A stretch of DNA of 16,730 bases from Deltaproteobacteria bacterium (GCA_019313505.1 JAFDBA010000028.1:1-16730); one strand, 5' to 3'. Positions 7,758 to 14,695 are shown, counted from the first letter of the stretch. The notes: generated by a model not told the origin, from the letters alone. Made by a program: numbers and translations.

Positions 7758-7779
7758 TGACTTTTTACGAGACCATCAA
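7758..7779. repeat. End fragment of the palindromic element family
   Basis: The first 16 bases, TGACTTTTTACGAGAC (7758-7773), are identical to 10328-10343. The reverse complement of the full segment also matches the left end of the element at 10195 (TTGATGG-x-x-TCGTAAAAAGTC) with three differences. Only one end is present here, so it is a solo remnant or a short palindrome, placed just ahead of argC. Confidence 0.55.
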
Positions 7780-7804
7780 TCTTCAATAAAAATAAGGGGG
7801 TTTT

Positions 7805-8842
7805 ATGATACGAGTCGGTGTAGTTGGTGCGACGGGGTATGCCGGTGCCGAGCTTGTGAGGATACTCTGTGGTCATCCCGATATAGAGCTGACGGTCATA
7901 ACTTCCCGTCAGTACTCCGGCGTGAAGTTTGACACGGTCTATCCGTCCATGGCGGGTGTTACCAACCTTGTTTGCGAAGAATTCACTGTGGATACGGTTT
8001 GTGACAAGGCTGATGTTGTTTTTACGGCACTTCCACACAAACTTCCCATGAAGTTTGTGCCCGAACTTATTATGCGGGGGAAGAAGGTTATCGATCTTTC
8101 CGCTGATTTCAGATTCAAGGATGTGGAAACGTATGAGTCTTTTTACCAGCCCCATACTGCAAAAGAGTTGCTTGAAAAATCGGTTTACGGACTTTGTGAA
8201 GTCTATTTTGACACCATAAAAAATGCGGTTTTGATCGGTTCCCCCGGATGTTATCCCACCGGTGTGCTTTTGCCTCTGGTGCCATTATTTAAGAGCAAGT
8301 TAATCGATATCAACAGCATTATTGCGGATTCAAAATCAGGAGTCAGTGGCGCCGGCCGAACGCTGTCGTTGACCACACACTTTTGCGAGGTCAACGAGTC
8401 ATTCAGGGCATACAAGGTTGCAGAGCACAGACATAATTCGGAGATGGAAGAAGTGCTTAGCCTGGAAGCAGGATCTGAGGTGAAGATTACTTTTGTTCCA
8501 CATCTTGTTCCCATAACCCGTGGTATACTGACAACAATATATGCCAACCCTGTTAAGAAGATAAACCCTGAAGAGGTTCGAAATTGTCTCACCTCTTTTT
8601 ATTCAGGCTGTCCTTTTATCCGAATATGTACTGACAACAGATTGCCGGATGTATTGCATGTCCGGGGAACCAATTATTGCGATCTGGGCTTTAAACTGGA
8701 TGAGCGTAATAATCGCCTTATCCTGATTTCCGCCATCGATAACCTGGTAAAAGGCGCAGCAGGGCAGGCGGTTCAGAATATGAACATTATGCTCGGACTT
8801 GATGAAACCGCCGGTCTTACAATGGTTCCTTTTCCGCTTTAA
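7805..8842 (+). CDS. argC: N-acetyl-gamma-glutamyl-phosphate reductase
   Basis: 345 aa, typical for the family. It catalyses the NADPH-dependent reduction of N-acetylglutamyl-5-phosphate to the semialdehyde, third step of arginine synthesis, in the cytoplasm. The N-terminal dinucleotide fold shows VGVVGATGYAGAELVRIL (res. 4-21). The catalytic cysteine is Cys149 in GSPGCYPTGVLLPL, followed by SKSGVSGAGR (177-185) and the AEHRHNSEM motif with the catalytic-site histidines (207-214). The C-terminal motif KGAAGQAVQNMN is present. A ribosome-binding site AAGGGGG ends 4 nt before the ATG. No other arg gene is in the window; it may share a transcript with the small gene upstream. Confidence 0.97.
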   Translation: MIRVGVVGATGYAGAELVRILCGHPDIELTVITSRQYSGVKFDTVYPSMAGVTNLVCEEFTVDTVCDKADVVFTALPHKLPMKFVPELIMRGKKVIDLSADFRFKDVETYESFYQPHTAKELLEKSVYGLCEVYFDTIKNAVLIGSPGCYPTGVLLPLVPLFKSKLIDINSIIADSKSGVSGAGRTLSLTTHFCEVNESFRAYKVAEHRHNSEMEEVLSLEAGSEVKITFVPHLVPITRGILTTIYANPVKKINPEEVRNCLTSFYSGCPFIRICTDNRLPDVLHVRGTNYCDLGFKLDERNNRLILISAIDNLVKGAAGQAVQNMNIMLGLDETAGLTMVPFPL

Positions 8843-9145
8843 GTCTATATTAGGAAGACATGTAACAGGAAAAAAATCGTAGATTGTATCATGAAACAGA
8901 TATGTATCACTAAGTAGTTATGAAACAACTTTTAATCTCAATTCTATGATGCGATTCGGCAATCCCTTTGTAAAATCACAACTCTGTATTCATTGTATGT
9001 TTTGGGTAGATCATAATCCATCGAAATTTTATGTAACATATGTGTTTAATCCTAACAGTCTTTTTTATTATGTATTTACTATCAGGACTGTAGCAACCCA
9101 TTGATTTTTATGGTTATTCAATATCACTCTCGGTTTTCATCCTGC
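8843..9145. other. AT-rich intergenic stretch without a recognised gene
   Basis: Between argC and the sigma54 promoter of mscS I see no open frame with a ribosome-binding site, no RNA gene and no clear terminator for argC. If mscS is sigma54-controlled, activator sites would be expected in this stretch, but no clear pair of inverted repeats was identified. Confidence 0.5.
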
Positions 9146-9146
9146 T

Positions 9147-9162
9147 TGGCACAAAATTTGCT
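9147..9162 (+). promoter_or_regulatory. Sigma54 (RpoN) promoter upstream of mscS
   Basis: TGGCAC (9147-9152), five bases, then TTGCT (9158-9162) matches the -24/-12 consensus TGGCAC-N5-TTGCW at every fixed position, with the extra T at 9146 also favourable. Transcription would start near 9174, some 190 nt before the mscS ATG. Such promoters need an AAA+ activator, implying that expression is conditional. Confidence 0.75.
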
Positions 9163-9173
9163 CAATAAACTAT

Positions 9174-9250
9174 TGATAATAAACCTAAAAAATTTAGGTT
9201 AAATCAAGCAGTTGTTGAGTTTGCACGAAAAGCACGTTTCGTTTTTATTT
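9174..9250 (+). ncRNA. Candidate sigma54-driven small RNA or terminated leader
   Basis: Starting near the predicted sigma54 initiation point, a perfect hairpin AACCTAAA-AAA-TTTAGGTT (9182-9200) is followed by ACGAAA (9225-9230) pairing with TTTCGT (9237-9242) and then a T-rich run to 9250. The second structure looks like a weak intrinsic terminator. The product would be about 75 nt. It could be a free small RNA or an attenuated leader of mscS. It matches no RNA family I know. Confidence 0.3.
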
Positions 9251-9301
9251 ACCCCCTTTAATTTATGATTCCATTGGCACTGCATAATTTTTAAAAAATT
9301 C

Positions 9302-9319
9302 ATCCTGATTTTTCAGGAT
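9302..9319. repeat. Perfect 7-bp stem-loop in the mscS leader
   Basis: ATCCTGA and TCAGGAT pair around a TTTT loop, 48 nt before the mscS start codon. There is no T run directly after it. It may be part of the same leader as the upstream hairpins. Confidence 0.4.
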
Positions 9320-9366
9320 TCATTATCTAATTTATTTTTCAATTGTATTAACAAAGGAGGTTAGGG

Positions 9367-10179
9367 ATGGAAGATTTAATTGCAAAGGTATGGGAATTGC
9401 TAACCATTTACGGGCTTAAAGTCATTGCAGCCGTTGTTGTTTTTATCGTGGGTCGATGGGTTGCCAAGGGTTTGAGAAAGTTTGCGGAAAATGTGATGAA
9501 CAAAAGGCAGGTTGATCCCACCATCGTATCTTTTGTTGCAAACATGACTTATATTGCTTTATTGGTGTTTGTGGTTCTGGCGGCCCTCGGGCAACTTGGA
9601 ATTCAGACAACCTCATTTATCGCGGTTATCGGTGCGGCAGGCCTGGCTATCGGTCTTGCGTTGCAAGGATCTTTGGCAAATTTTGCCGCCGGCTTTTTGA
9701 TGATCATTTTTCGTCCGTTCAAAATCGGTGATTATATTGAAGGTGCAGGGGTTGCAGGCACTGTTGAAGTTATTCAGATCTTTACCACCCAGCTACAGAC
9801 CCCCGACAATAAGACGGTGATTATACCTAACGCCGGTTTAACAGCAGGCAACATCACCAACTATTCTGCCAAAGGAACCCGGCGAGTAGATCTTGTAATG
9901 GGTATTGGATATGGAGATGATATTGATAAAGCAAGGACAATAATGGAGGATATCCTGGCAAAGGACGAACGCATCCTTAAAGAACCCGCCCCTAAAATTG
10001 CCGTTGTCGAATTGGCGGACAGCAGTGTTAATTTTGTGGTTCGTCCCTGGGTGAAATCGGAGCACTACTGGGATGTCTATTTTGACACCACCGAGAGTAT
10101 CAAGAAAAGTTTCGATGCTCAAGGCATCAGCATTCCATTCCCACAGCGCGACGTGCATATGTATGAGCATAAGGAATGA
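9367..10179 (+). CDS. mscS: Small-conductance mechanosensitive channel, MscS family
   Basis: 270 aa, close to E. coli MscS. It is an inner-membrane heptameric channel that opens under membrane tension to release solutes on hypo-osmotic shock. Three hydrophobic segments are visible: ~16-30, ~57-77 and ~83-115. The last is the pore helix with the Gly/Ala pattern GAAGLAIGLALQGSLANFAAG (split here: GAAGLAIGLALQ, then GSLANFAAG). The beta-domain motif GDYIEGAGVAGTVEVI (121-136) and PNAGLTAGNITNYS (154-167) follow, then the alpha/beta C-terminal cytoplasmic domain ending FPQRDVHMYEHKE. AAAGGAGG lies 6 nt before the ATG. The gene stands alone behind a sigma54 promoter and is followed by a palindromic element. 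Confidence 0.95.
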   Translation: MEDLIAKVWELLTIYGLKVIAAVVVFIVGRWVAKGLRKFAENVMNKRQVDPTIVSFVANMTYIALLVFVVLAALGQLGIQTTSFIAVIGAAGLAIGLALQGSLANFAAGFLMIIFRPFKIGDYIEGAGVAGTVEVIQIFTTQLQTPDNKTVIIPNAGLTAGNITNYSAKGTRRVDLVMGIGYGDDIDKARTIMEDILAKDERILKEPAPKIAVVELADSSVNFVVRPWVKSEHYWDVYFDTTESIKKSFDAQGISIPFPQRDVHMYEHKE

Positions 10180-10184
10180 CAGGC

Positions 10185-10354
10185 ACAAACAAGCTTGATG
10201 GCTTCGTAAAAAGTCCAACTTCTGCGTTGCGCTGCATTCCTCGTCACTGCGACGTACTATATGTACGTCTCGTTCCTCGGAATTTGCGCGCCTTGAATTT
10301 GGAGCTTTTTACTTTGCCATCATAATCTGACTTTTTACGAGACAAACAAGCTTG
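10185..10354. mobile_element. MITE-like palindromic element with 13-bp flanking direct repeats
   Basis: ACAAACAAGCTTG occurs at 10185-10197 and again at 10342-10354, bracketing a ~144-bp insert. The insert begins ATGGCTTCGTAAAAAGTC and ends GACTTTTTACGAG, so its ends are inverted. An inner pair also matches: GATGGC-xxx-TAAAAAG at 10197 and the complement CTTTTTA-xxx-GCCATC ending at 10321. The centre is a perfect palindrome, GACGTAC-TATAT-GTACGTC (10251-10269). There is no coding sequence. The structure is that of a short non-autonomous transposable element with a target duplication, lying between mscS and the OmpA-like gene. Similar palindromes are, from memory, abundant in Desulfobacterales genomes. 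Confidence 0.6.
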
Positions 10355-10406
10355 TATTTCTTTGAAGCATAAAAACATAAACAAACAAAAACAAGGAGGT
10401 AACATT

Positions 10407-11570
10407 ATGACAAAGTATTATTTGAAAGCAGTATTTTTGGTAATGATCAGCACCCTGCTGTTCAGTTGCGCGGCTCAGCAAGTGCAAACAGCCCAACCCC
10501 TTTTCAGCCCGGACACATTGGAAGCGGATCAGTATGAACCCAAGGTGGACAATTTTATGGTGATTCTTGATAAATCTTCATCAATGTCTTATAAATATAA
10601 TGGGCAAAAAAGGTTAACCATTGCCAAAGATTTTTTGAGCGCCATGAATCAGACCCTTCCGGAAATGAAGTTCAATTGTGCTCTTAGAACTTTTGGGACC
10701 AGTGGGTTCGGCAAGCCTACAGCTCTTTTTTACGGACCCACGGAATATTCAACAAAAGGATTTCAAGGGGCTTTGGACGCTGCACAGCGGGCAATTGGAA
10801 CGAGCCCCCTGGGAGCAGCCATCAACGCTGCCGGTGGTGACTTGAAGAAAAGTGAAGGTCAAATAGCGGTAATTATCGTCAGTGATGGAGAGGAGATGGA
10901 CGCCGCGCCGATAACGGCCGCGAAAAACATGAAAGCCAAGTTCGGTGACCGGGTTTGCATATACACGGTTTTGGTGGGAGATGATCCTGCCGGTGAAACC
11001 CTTATGAAGCAGGTTGCTGCTGCCGGTGGTTGTGGATTTTCAGTGCGTGCGGATGGATTCAAAGATAGTGGTGACACGGGAGATTTTGTGAAGAACGTAT
11101 TTTTAGCCGAGATTGTCAAACCTGCTCCCAAGCCGGTTGCAAAACCGATGGACAGTGATGGTGACGGCGTGACGGACGATAAGGATCAATGCCCGAATAC
11201 ACCTAAGGGAGCCACTGTGGATGCAAGGGGTTGCTGGACCTACGCAGCGGTGGTGATGTATGACTTTGACAGTGCCGAAATTAAGTCCGAAGCCTACCCC
11301 ATGCTTGATGAGGCGGTCTTAATACTGGGAAAGAACCCGGAGCTCAAGGTTGAGATTGATGGTCATACGGATAATGTTGGTCCTGCCGCTTACAATATGA
11401 ATCTTTCTGAAAGACGTGCCAAAGCCGTCATGCAATATTTCGTGGATAAAGGAGTTGAAGCTCAGCGGCTTACGACCAAGGGTTTTGGGTCTACCAATCC
11501 GGCCGCAAGCAACGACACCAAGGAAGGCCGTGCCAAAAACCGAAGGGTTGAATTGACGCCGGTTAAATAA
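10407..11570 (+). CDS. Lipoprotein with VWA, thrombospondin-type-3 and OmpA domains
   Basis: 387 aa. A lipoprotein signal ends in LLFSC, so Cys21 is the expected lipidation site. Residues ~47-235 form a von Willebrand factor A domain: VILDKSSSMS carries the metal-binding DxSxS (Asp55, Ser57, Ser59), with VIIVSDGEE (155-163) further on. Then come a Pro/Lys linker (239-247), a Ca-binding type-3 repeat DSDGDGVTDDKDQCP (249-263), and a C-terminal OmpA domain (~278-387) with YDFDSAEIK, IDGHTDNVG and NLSERRAKAV, known to bind diaminopimelate in peptidoglycan. It should tether the outer membrane to the wall and present a ligand-binding VWA domain. ATG 10407 is preferred over an in-frame TTG at 10362 because AAGGAGG lies before it. 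A strong terminator follows. Confidence 0.93.
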   Translation: MTKYYLKAVFLVMISTLLFSCAAQQVQTAQPLFSPDTLEADQYEPKVDNFMVILDKSSSMSYKYNGQKRLTIAKDFLSAMNQTLPEMKFNCALRTFGTSGFGKPTALFYGPTEYSTKGFQGALDAAQRAIGTSPLGAAINAAGGDLKKSEGQIAVIIVSDGEEMDAAPITAAKNMKAKFGDRVCIYTVLVGDDPAGETLMKQVAAAGGCGFSVRADGFKDSGDTGDFVKNVFLAEIVKPAPKPVAKPMDSDGDGVTDDKDQCPNTPKGATVDARGCWTYAAVVMYDFDSAEIKSEAYPMLDEAVLILGKNPELKVEIDGHTDNVGPAAYNMNLSERRAKAVMQYFVDKGVEAQRLTTKGFGSTNPAASNDTKEGRAKNRRVELTPVK

Positions 11571-11599
11571 ACAATCCGGTTATTTATGACTATACAGGT

Positions 11600-11646
11600 A
11601 TAAAGATGGGGTAGGTAAGATGGTTATCCGGCCCCATCTTTATTTG
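11600..11646 (+). terminator. Intrinsic terminator after the VWA-OmpA gene
   Basis: A perfect 12-bp stem, ATAAAGATGGGG (11600-11611) with CCCCATCTTTAT (11632-11643), encloses a 20-nt loop and ends in TTT. It lies 30 nt after the stop codon. Confidence 0.75.
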
Positions 11647-11656
11647 GTTGTTAAAA

Positions 11657-11677
11657 ACCTGGTCCTCTGGGCCAGGT
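11657..11677. repeat. GC-rich stem-loop
   Basis: ACCTGGTCC and GGGCCAGGT pair (9 bp including one G-T) around TCT. It follows the terminator by 10 nt. It may be a backup terminator, although no T run follows, or part of a repeat. Confidence 0.45.
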
Positions 11678-11717
11678 CAGAGTTCTTCGCCTCTGCCTGA
11701 AGAATCGCTGCAAGAGT

Positions 11718-11746
11718 TTGAAGTGAAGTAAATAACTTTCTAAATA
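11718..11746 (+). promoter_or_regulatory. Possible promoter for the lipoprotein at 11924
   Basis: TTGAAG (11718-11723) and TAAATA (11741-11746) are 17 nt apart. Initiation near 11753 would place the structured segment at 11757 at the very 5' end of the transcript. Matches to consensus are moderate. Confidence 0.35.
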
Positions 11747-11756
11747 CCTTAATAAA

Positions 11757-11830
11757 GTCCGGTGAACTGGGCAAACTCAAAGCCCGTTAGATAAAGGACG
11801 GATCGTGGTTAAACGAGTTGCCGTAACACA
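11757..11830 (+). ncRNA. Structured leader, possibly a degenerate riboswitch
   Basis: An outer GTCC (11757-11760) / GGAC (11796-11799) pairing encloses an inner stem AAC-GGGC (11765-11772, bulged T) / GCCCGTT (11782-11788) with the loop AAACTCAAA. The words GGGCAAAC, AAAGCC and, downstream, GAGTTGCCG recall the cyclic-di-GMP-I (GEMM) riboswitch (GGGCAAACC, CGCAAAGCC, GGGTTGCCG), but the helix that normally lies between the first two is absent. It may be a relic, an unrelated RNA, or chance. It lies about 95 nt before the lipoprotein ATG. Confidence 0.25.
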
Positions 11831-11923
11831 AATCAAAAAATCGCTCAATTCAGGTTAACATTAATTAAGGGTTCGCGCAAAGACAGTCTGCGATTAGGAA
11901 CTTTTACGGTTAGGAGGAGTTTA

Positions 11924-12547
11924 ATGAAACAAAATTCTGTTAAATGGTTTGTCTATTTGTTTTCTTTTGTTTTCCTGATTATTTCTTGCGCTGGGACTGA
12001 GACCGAACTCACCCAAAATCAGGTAAATGAGGCCTATAAAGGAAAGCCCGTATCTAATATTCTTGTAATTGGAATAACGGGCAATGAAGATTCTCGGCGA
12101 TCTTTTGAGCAAAAATTCGTCGCACAGTTAAAATCAGCTGGAGTTGAAGCTATTTCAAGTGAAAATGCCATACCTATGCCTCCAGATTTAAAACTGACAA
12201 AAGAGATGATATTAAATGCTGTCAATCAATTTAAAAATGACGCTGTGATCATCACGCACTTGGTTGACAAAGGAGAAAAAGAAGCCTTCACACGAGGCGG
12301 TCGAGTATATACAGGCTATTATGGTTTTTACAATAGCCGATTCAGTTATGCGAACGATCCGGGTTATTCAAGCACAAGCAAAACAGTCCGATTGGAAACG
12401 AATTTGTACGATGTAAAAACAGAGAAACTCATTTGGTCTGGGCAATCAAAAACCTTGAGCAAAGACTCAAAATATCAAATCATTAATGATGTGATCAAGG
12501 TTGTGATTAATGATTTGCAAAAGAACAAACTGATCTCGCCAAAATGA
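11924..12547 (+). CDS. Uncharacterised lipoprotein
   Basis: 207 aa. The signal sequence ends in the lipobox LIISC, so Cys22 is the expected acylated residue. The rest looks periplasmic: PVSNILVIGITGNEDSRRSFEQKF (residues ~42-65, mentioned as ILVIGITGN...RRSFEQKF), a DAVIITHLVDK strand, a Tyr/Gly/Ser-rich stretch (~125-150, GGRVYTGYYGFYNSRFSY), and a C-terminal YDVKTEKLIWSGQSKTLS followed by an amphipathic helix. The order of a DxxTxxxIWSG strand then a helix is common in DUF4136-like lipoproteins; I cannot assign the family with confidence. AGGAGGAG precedes the ATG. It has its own promoter-like sequence and structured leader, so it is probably monocistronic. Confidence 0.85.
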   Translation: MKQNSVKWFVYLFSFVFLIISCAGTETELTQNQVNEAYKGKPVSNILVIGITGNEDSRRSFEQKFVAQLKSAGVEAISSENAIPMPPDLKLTKEMILNAVNQFKNDAVIITHLVDKGEKEAFTRGGRVYTGYYGFYNSRFSYANDPGYSSTSKTVRLETNLYDVKTEKLIWSGQSKTLSKDSKYQIINDVIKVVINDLQKNKLISPK

Positions 12548-12606
12548 ATGTAACTGTGCATATGGCCGAGGCTCAAGCTGATCAAACCAGAAAGCTACCG
12601 CGAAGC

Positions 12607-12751
12607 GATATCGTTCATCTCCAACGTACTTGCTTATTATTAAGGGTCACCAAAACCTGAGATATCATCAATCCCAGTTCTTAAGGCTACAGTTGCGCTT
12701 TCTGCTATGAAAATGTATATGATATCAGAAGTCTAAAATATTTGTGATATC
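12607..12751. repeat. Cluster of GATATC sites between two envelope genes
   Basis: The hexamer GATATC occurs at 12607, 12661, 12721 and 12746, four times in 145 bp, in the 255-bp gap before the outer-membrane protein. The third is TGATATCA. TGTGATATC (12743-12751) recurs as its complement GATATCACA at 16059-16067 and at 2979-2987. It could be an operator or a methylation target; chance is possible. No gene is seen in this gap. Confidence 0.3.
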
Positions 12752-12802
12752 TTTTTTCAAATAGGGCAAATCCTATTTCGAGGGTTGAAACCAGGGAAAC
12801 AT

Positions 12803-13768
12803 ATGCTTTCTGAGACTACCTTTGCCAAACTGGCTGCTCATTTGATGTTGTTGAGGAATCTTTTTGTGTGGTGTCTCTGTGTTTTCTTGATTTTGGGACT
12901 GCCGTTCCTATGCGTTGCGCAGGAGCTGGAGCCCCGGCGATGGAGCCACCTTCCGACAGGAAAGAACTTTGCCGGTGGAGGTTATTCTTACGCCGAGGCG
13001 GACATATTATTCGATCCCGTTCTTCGGATCGAGAATGTTGAAATGGAGATGCATACTTGGGCGGTTAAGTATATCCATACCTTTGAACTGTTTCAAAAAT
13101 CCGCACGAATCGATTTTACTCAAGCATACCAAGAGGGGCGTTGGACCGGATTGCTCGATGGCGTTCCCACATCCATCAAACGAAGTGGTTTGTCAGACTC
13201 GGTCCTGCGATTCGCAATAAATCTGTATGGAGCACCTCCCTTAGAGGGTAAGGAATTCGCAGCTTACCGGGCTAAGGCCAATGTTGAGACTGTTTTCGGA
13301 ACAGCGCTGGTGGTGCAACTTCCGACAGGTGATTACATGAATGATAAACTCATCAACCTCGGTACGAACCGATATACCTTTCGGCCTCAGCTCGGAGTGG
13401 TGCATAACCGGGGAAAGTGGTCGATGGAATTAACGGGCGCAGTTTGGCTATACACGGACAACGATGATTTTTTCAATGGAAACAAGCTTGAACAGGATCC
13501 GTACTACACCATCCAAACTCATCTCGTTTATACCTTTCGCCCGGGGCTCTGGACAGCGGCAAGTGCCGGCTATGGCTATGGCGGGAAATCCACCGTAAGC
13601 GGAGAAAAGAAGAACGACCGTAGAGAAAACCTGGCTTGGGCGTTAAGTTTTGGTTTTCCGATCACTCGGCAGTTGGGTGTCAAAGTCATTTATCTGGCAA
13701 CCCGTTCCCAAAATTCAATTGGTCAGGATACTGACCGTATTGGTGTGGGCTTCGCCATCTTTTGGTGA
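12803..13768 (+). CDS. Outer-membrane beta-barrel protein, Phenol_MetA_deg (transporter) family
   Basis: 321 aa from ATG 12803. An N-terminal hydrophobic signal (~17-38, VWCLCVFLILGLPFLCVAQ) is followed by a probable cleavage near VAQ. The mature part has the family's pattern: PRRWSHLPTGKNFAGGGYSY, ADILFDPVLRIENVE, the DKLINLGTNRYTFRPQLG segment, a LEQDPYYTIQTHLVYTFRPG strand, and the terminal aromatic residue of outer-membrane barrels (FAIFW). Alternating strands fit a barrel. The family is named after a gene near a phenol-degradation cluster, but its transport substrate is not known. An in-frame TTG at 12785 would add six residues; ATG 12803 has CAGGGA 5 nt before it. No partner transporter is nearby. 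Confidence 0.85.
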   Translation: MLSETTFAKLAAHLMLLRNLFVWCLCVFLILGLPFLCVAQELEPRRWSHLPTGKNFAGGGYSYAEADILFDPVLRIENVEMEMHTWAVKYIHTFELFQKSARIDFTQAYQEGRWTGLLDGVPTSIKRSGLSDSVLRFAINLYGAPPLEGKEFAAYRAKANVETVFGTALVVQLPTGDYMNDKLINLGTNRYTFRPQLGVVHNRGKWSMELTGAVWLYTDNDDFFNGNKLEQDPYYTIQTHLVYTFRPGLWTAASAGYGYGGKSTVSGEKKNDRRENLAWALSFGFPITRQLGVKVIYLATRSQNSIGQDTDRIGVGFAIFW

Positions 13769-13819
13769 TACTGATGAAATAATGTGGGAAAGAAAGATTC
13801 TACTATTTTTTTTGAATGA

Positions 13820-14136
13820 GGACTATCTGCTGCAATTAAGGAGGAAAGCGTTATTCCCTTTGCTCCTATTGCGGTTATCAATGGAGAATTGATCGGTTGT
13901 CCTGTTCTGTCTGCGACAACAAAGAACAGAAATTTCTAAAATATTTTTATGGTGAAGGTGAGGAGTCTTATCGAATTGATCTCTGCGATAAATGTCATCA
14001 CTATATCAAGACGATCGATGTCAGAGATCTTGAAGAATCCGATTCCTCCCTGGAAGATCTCGCGACCCTCCATCTCGATGTCGTGGCCGCCCAAAAGGGG
14101 TATGAGAGATCTGTTCCCAATCCATGGGCGGCATGA
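13820..14136 (+). pseudogene. fdhE: C-terminal remnant of formate dehydrogenase accessory protein FdhE
   Basis: From 13840 the frame reads GGKRYSLCSYCGYQWRIDR, then LSCSVCDNKEQKFLKYFY, then YRIDLCDKCHHYIKTIDVRD and SSLEDLATLHLDVVAAQKGY, ending VPNPWAA at 14136. This is the C-terminal zinc-ribbon part of FdhE, with three CxxC pairs; FdhE helps mature formate dehydrogenase. The frame has a stop at 13837-13839. The preceding family-like residues (LSAAIKEE, 13823-13846) are in a different frame, itself stopped at 13817-13819, so there is a frameshift at about 13845. The N-terminal two thirds of a ~300-residue protein are missing. An in-frame TTG at 13897 has no convincing ribosome-binding site. 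No formate dehydrogenase gene is in the window. Confidence 0.85.
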
Positions 14137-14203
14137 AAAATTAAAAAAATGGACTATTAACCGCCGTTTATCGACGGCACCTAACAGAAAAGGAGAAAAA
14201 GAA

Positions 14204-14695
14204 ATGAAGAGAAAAAATTTGGCAATTTTAGTTCTGACACTTGCAGCGATGATGACGATCTTGGTCGTTTCTCCGGCTGTATCGCAGGATAAGCCGGCGG
14301 ACAACATGCAGATTTTGCGTGACAAGATCAAGGCGGACAAGAAGCTGATTGTTGCGGCCAACATGGAACTGACCGAGTCTGAGGCGAAAGGTTTCTGGCC
14401 GGTCTACGAAGCGTATCAGAAGGACTTTGACGCGATCAACCAGCGCATCGTCAAGCTCATTAAGAGTTACGCTGCAGACGATATGGCAAATACCCTCACC
14501 GATGATAAGGCCCAGAAACTCACGGCTGAATTTGTAAACATTCAAAAGGCTGAGGCCGAGTTCCAGGCGTCCTATGTTCCGAAACTGAGTAAGGTGCTGC
14601 CACCGAAGAAGGTAGCTCGTTACCTTCAGATCGAGAACAAAATCCGCGCCGCAGTAAAATATGAACTCGCTAAAAAGATCCCGCTCGTTGAATAA
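14204..14695 (+). CDS. Exported helical protein of unknown function
   Basis: 163 aa. A signal peptide (MKRKNLAILVLTLAAMMTIL... to ~AVS27) is followed by a mature, highly helical and charged domain: ADNMQILRDKIKADKKLIVA, NMELTESEAKGFWPVYEAYQ (53-72), a long helix to ~127, then YVPKLSKVLPPKKVARYLQI (124-143) and a C-terminal helix ending IPLVE. The arrangement of a short LTxxEA-type helix and a 'PPKKVARYLQIENKIRA' helix recalls Spy/CpxP-like periplasmic proteins, though no LTxxQ pair is exact. I know similar proteins only as hypothetical. ATG 14204 follows AAAAGGAG; the frame is open further upstream to 13949, but that part overlaps the fdhE remnant and has no signal. It stops 44 bp before the AI-2E permease, so the two may be co-transcribed. 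Confidence 0.85.
   Translation: MKRKNLAILVLTLAAMMTILVVSPAVSQDKPADNMQILRDKIKADKKLIVAANMELTESEAKGFWPVYEAYQKDFDAINQRIVKLIKSYAADDMANTLTDDKAQKLTAEFVNIQKAEAEFQASYVPKLSKVLPPKKVARYLQIENKIRAAVKYELAKKIPLVE

Noticed and set aside
9276..9292. Second TTGGCAC, as a possible second sigma54 promoter for mscS
   Set aside because: No TTGC element lies at the required five-base spacing.
14163..14178. GCCGT/ACGGC hairpin before the exported protein gene as a terminator
   Set aside because: Five base pairs and no T run after it; too weak to call.
13949..14203. N-terminal extension of the exported helical protein
   Set aside because: The extension overlaps the fdhE remnant in another frame, and ATG 14204 has a clear ribosome-binding site directly followed by a signal peptide.
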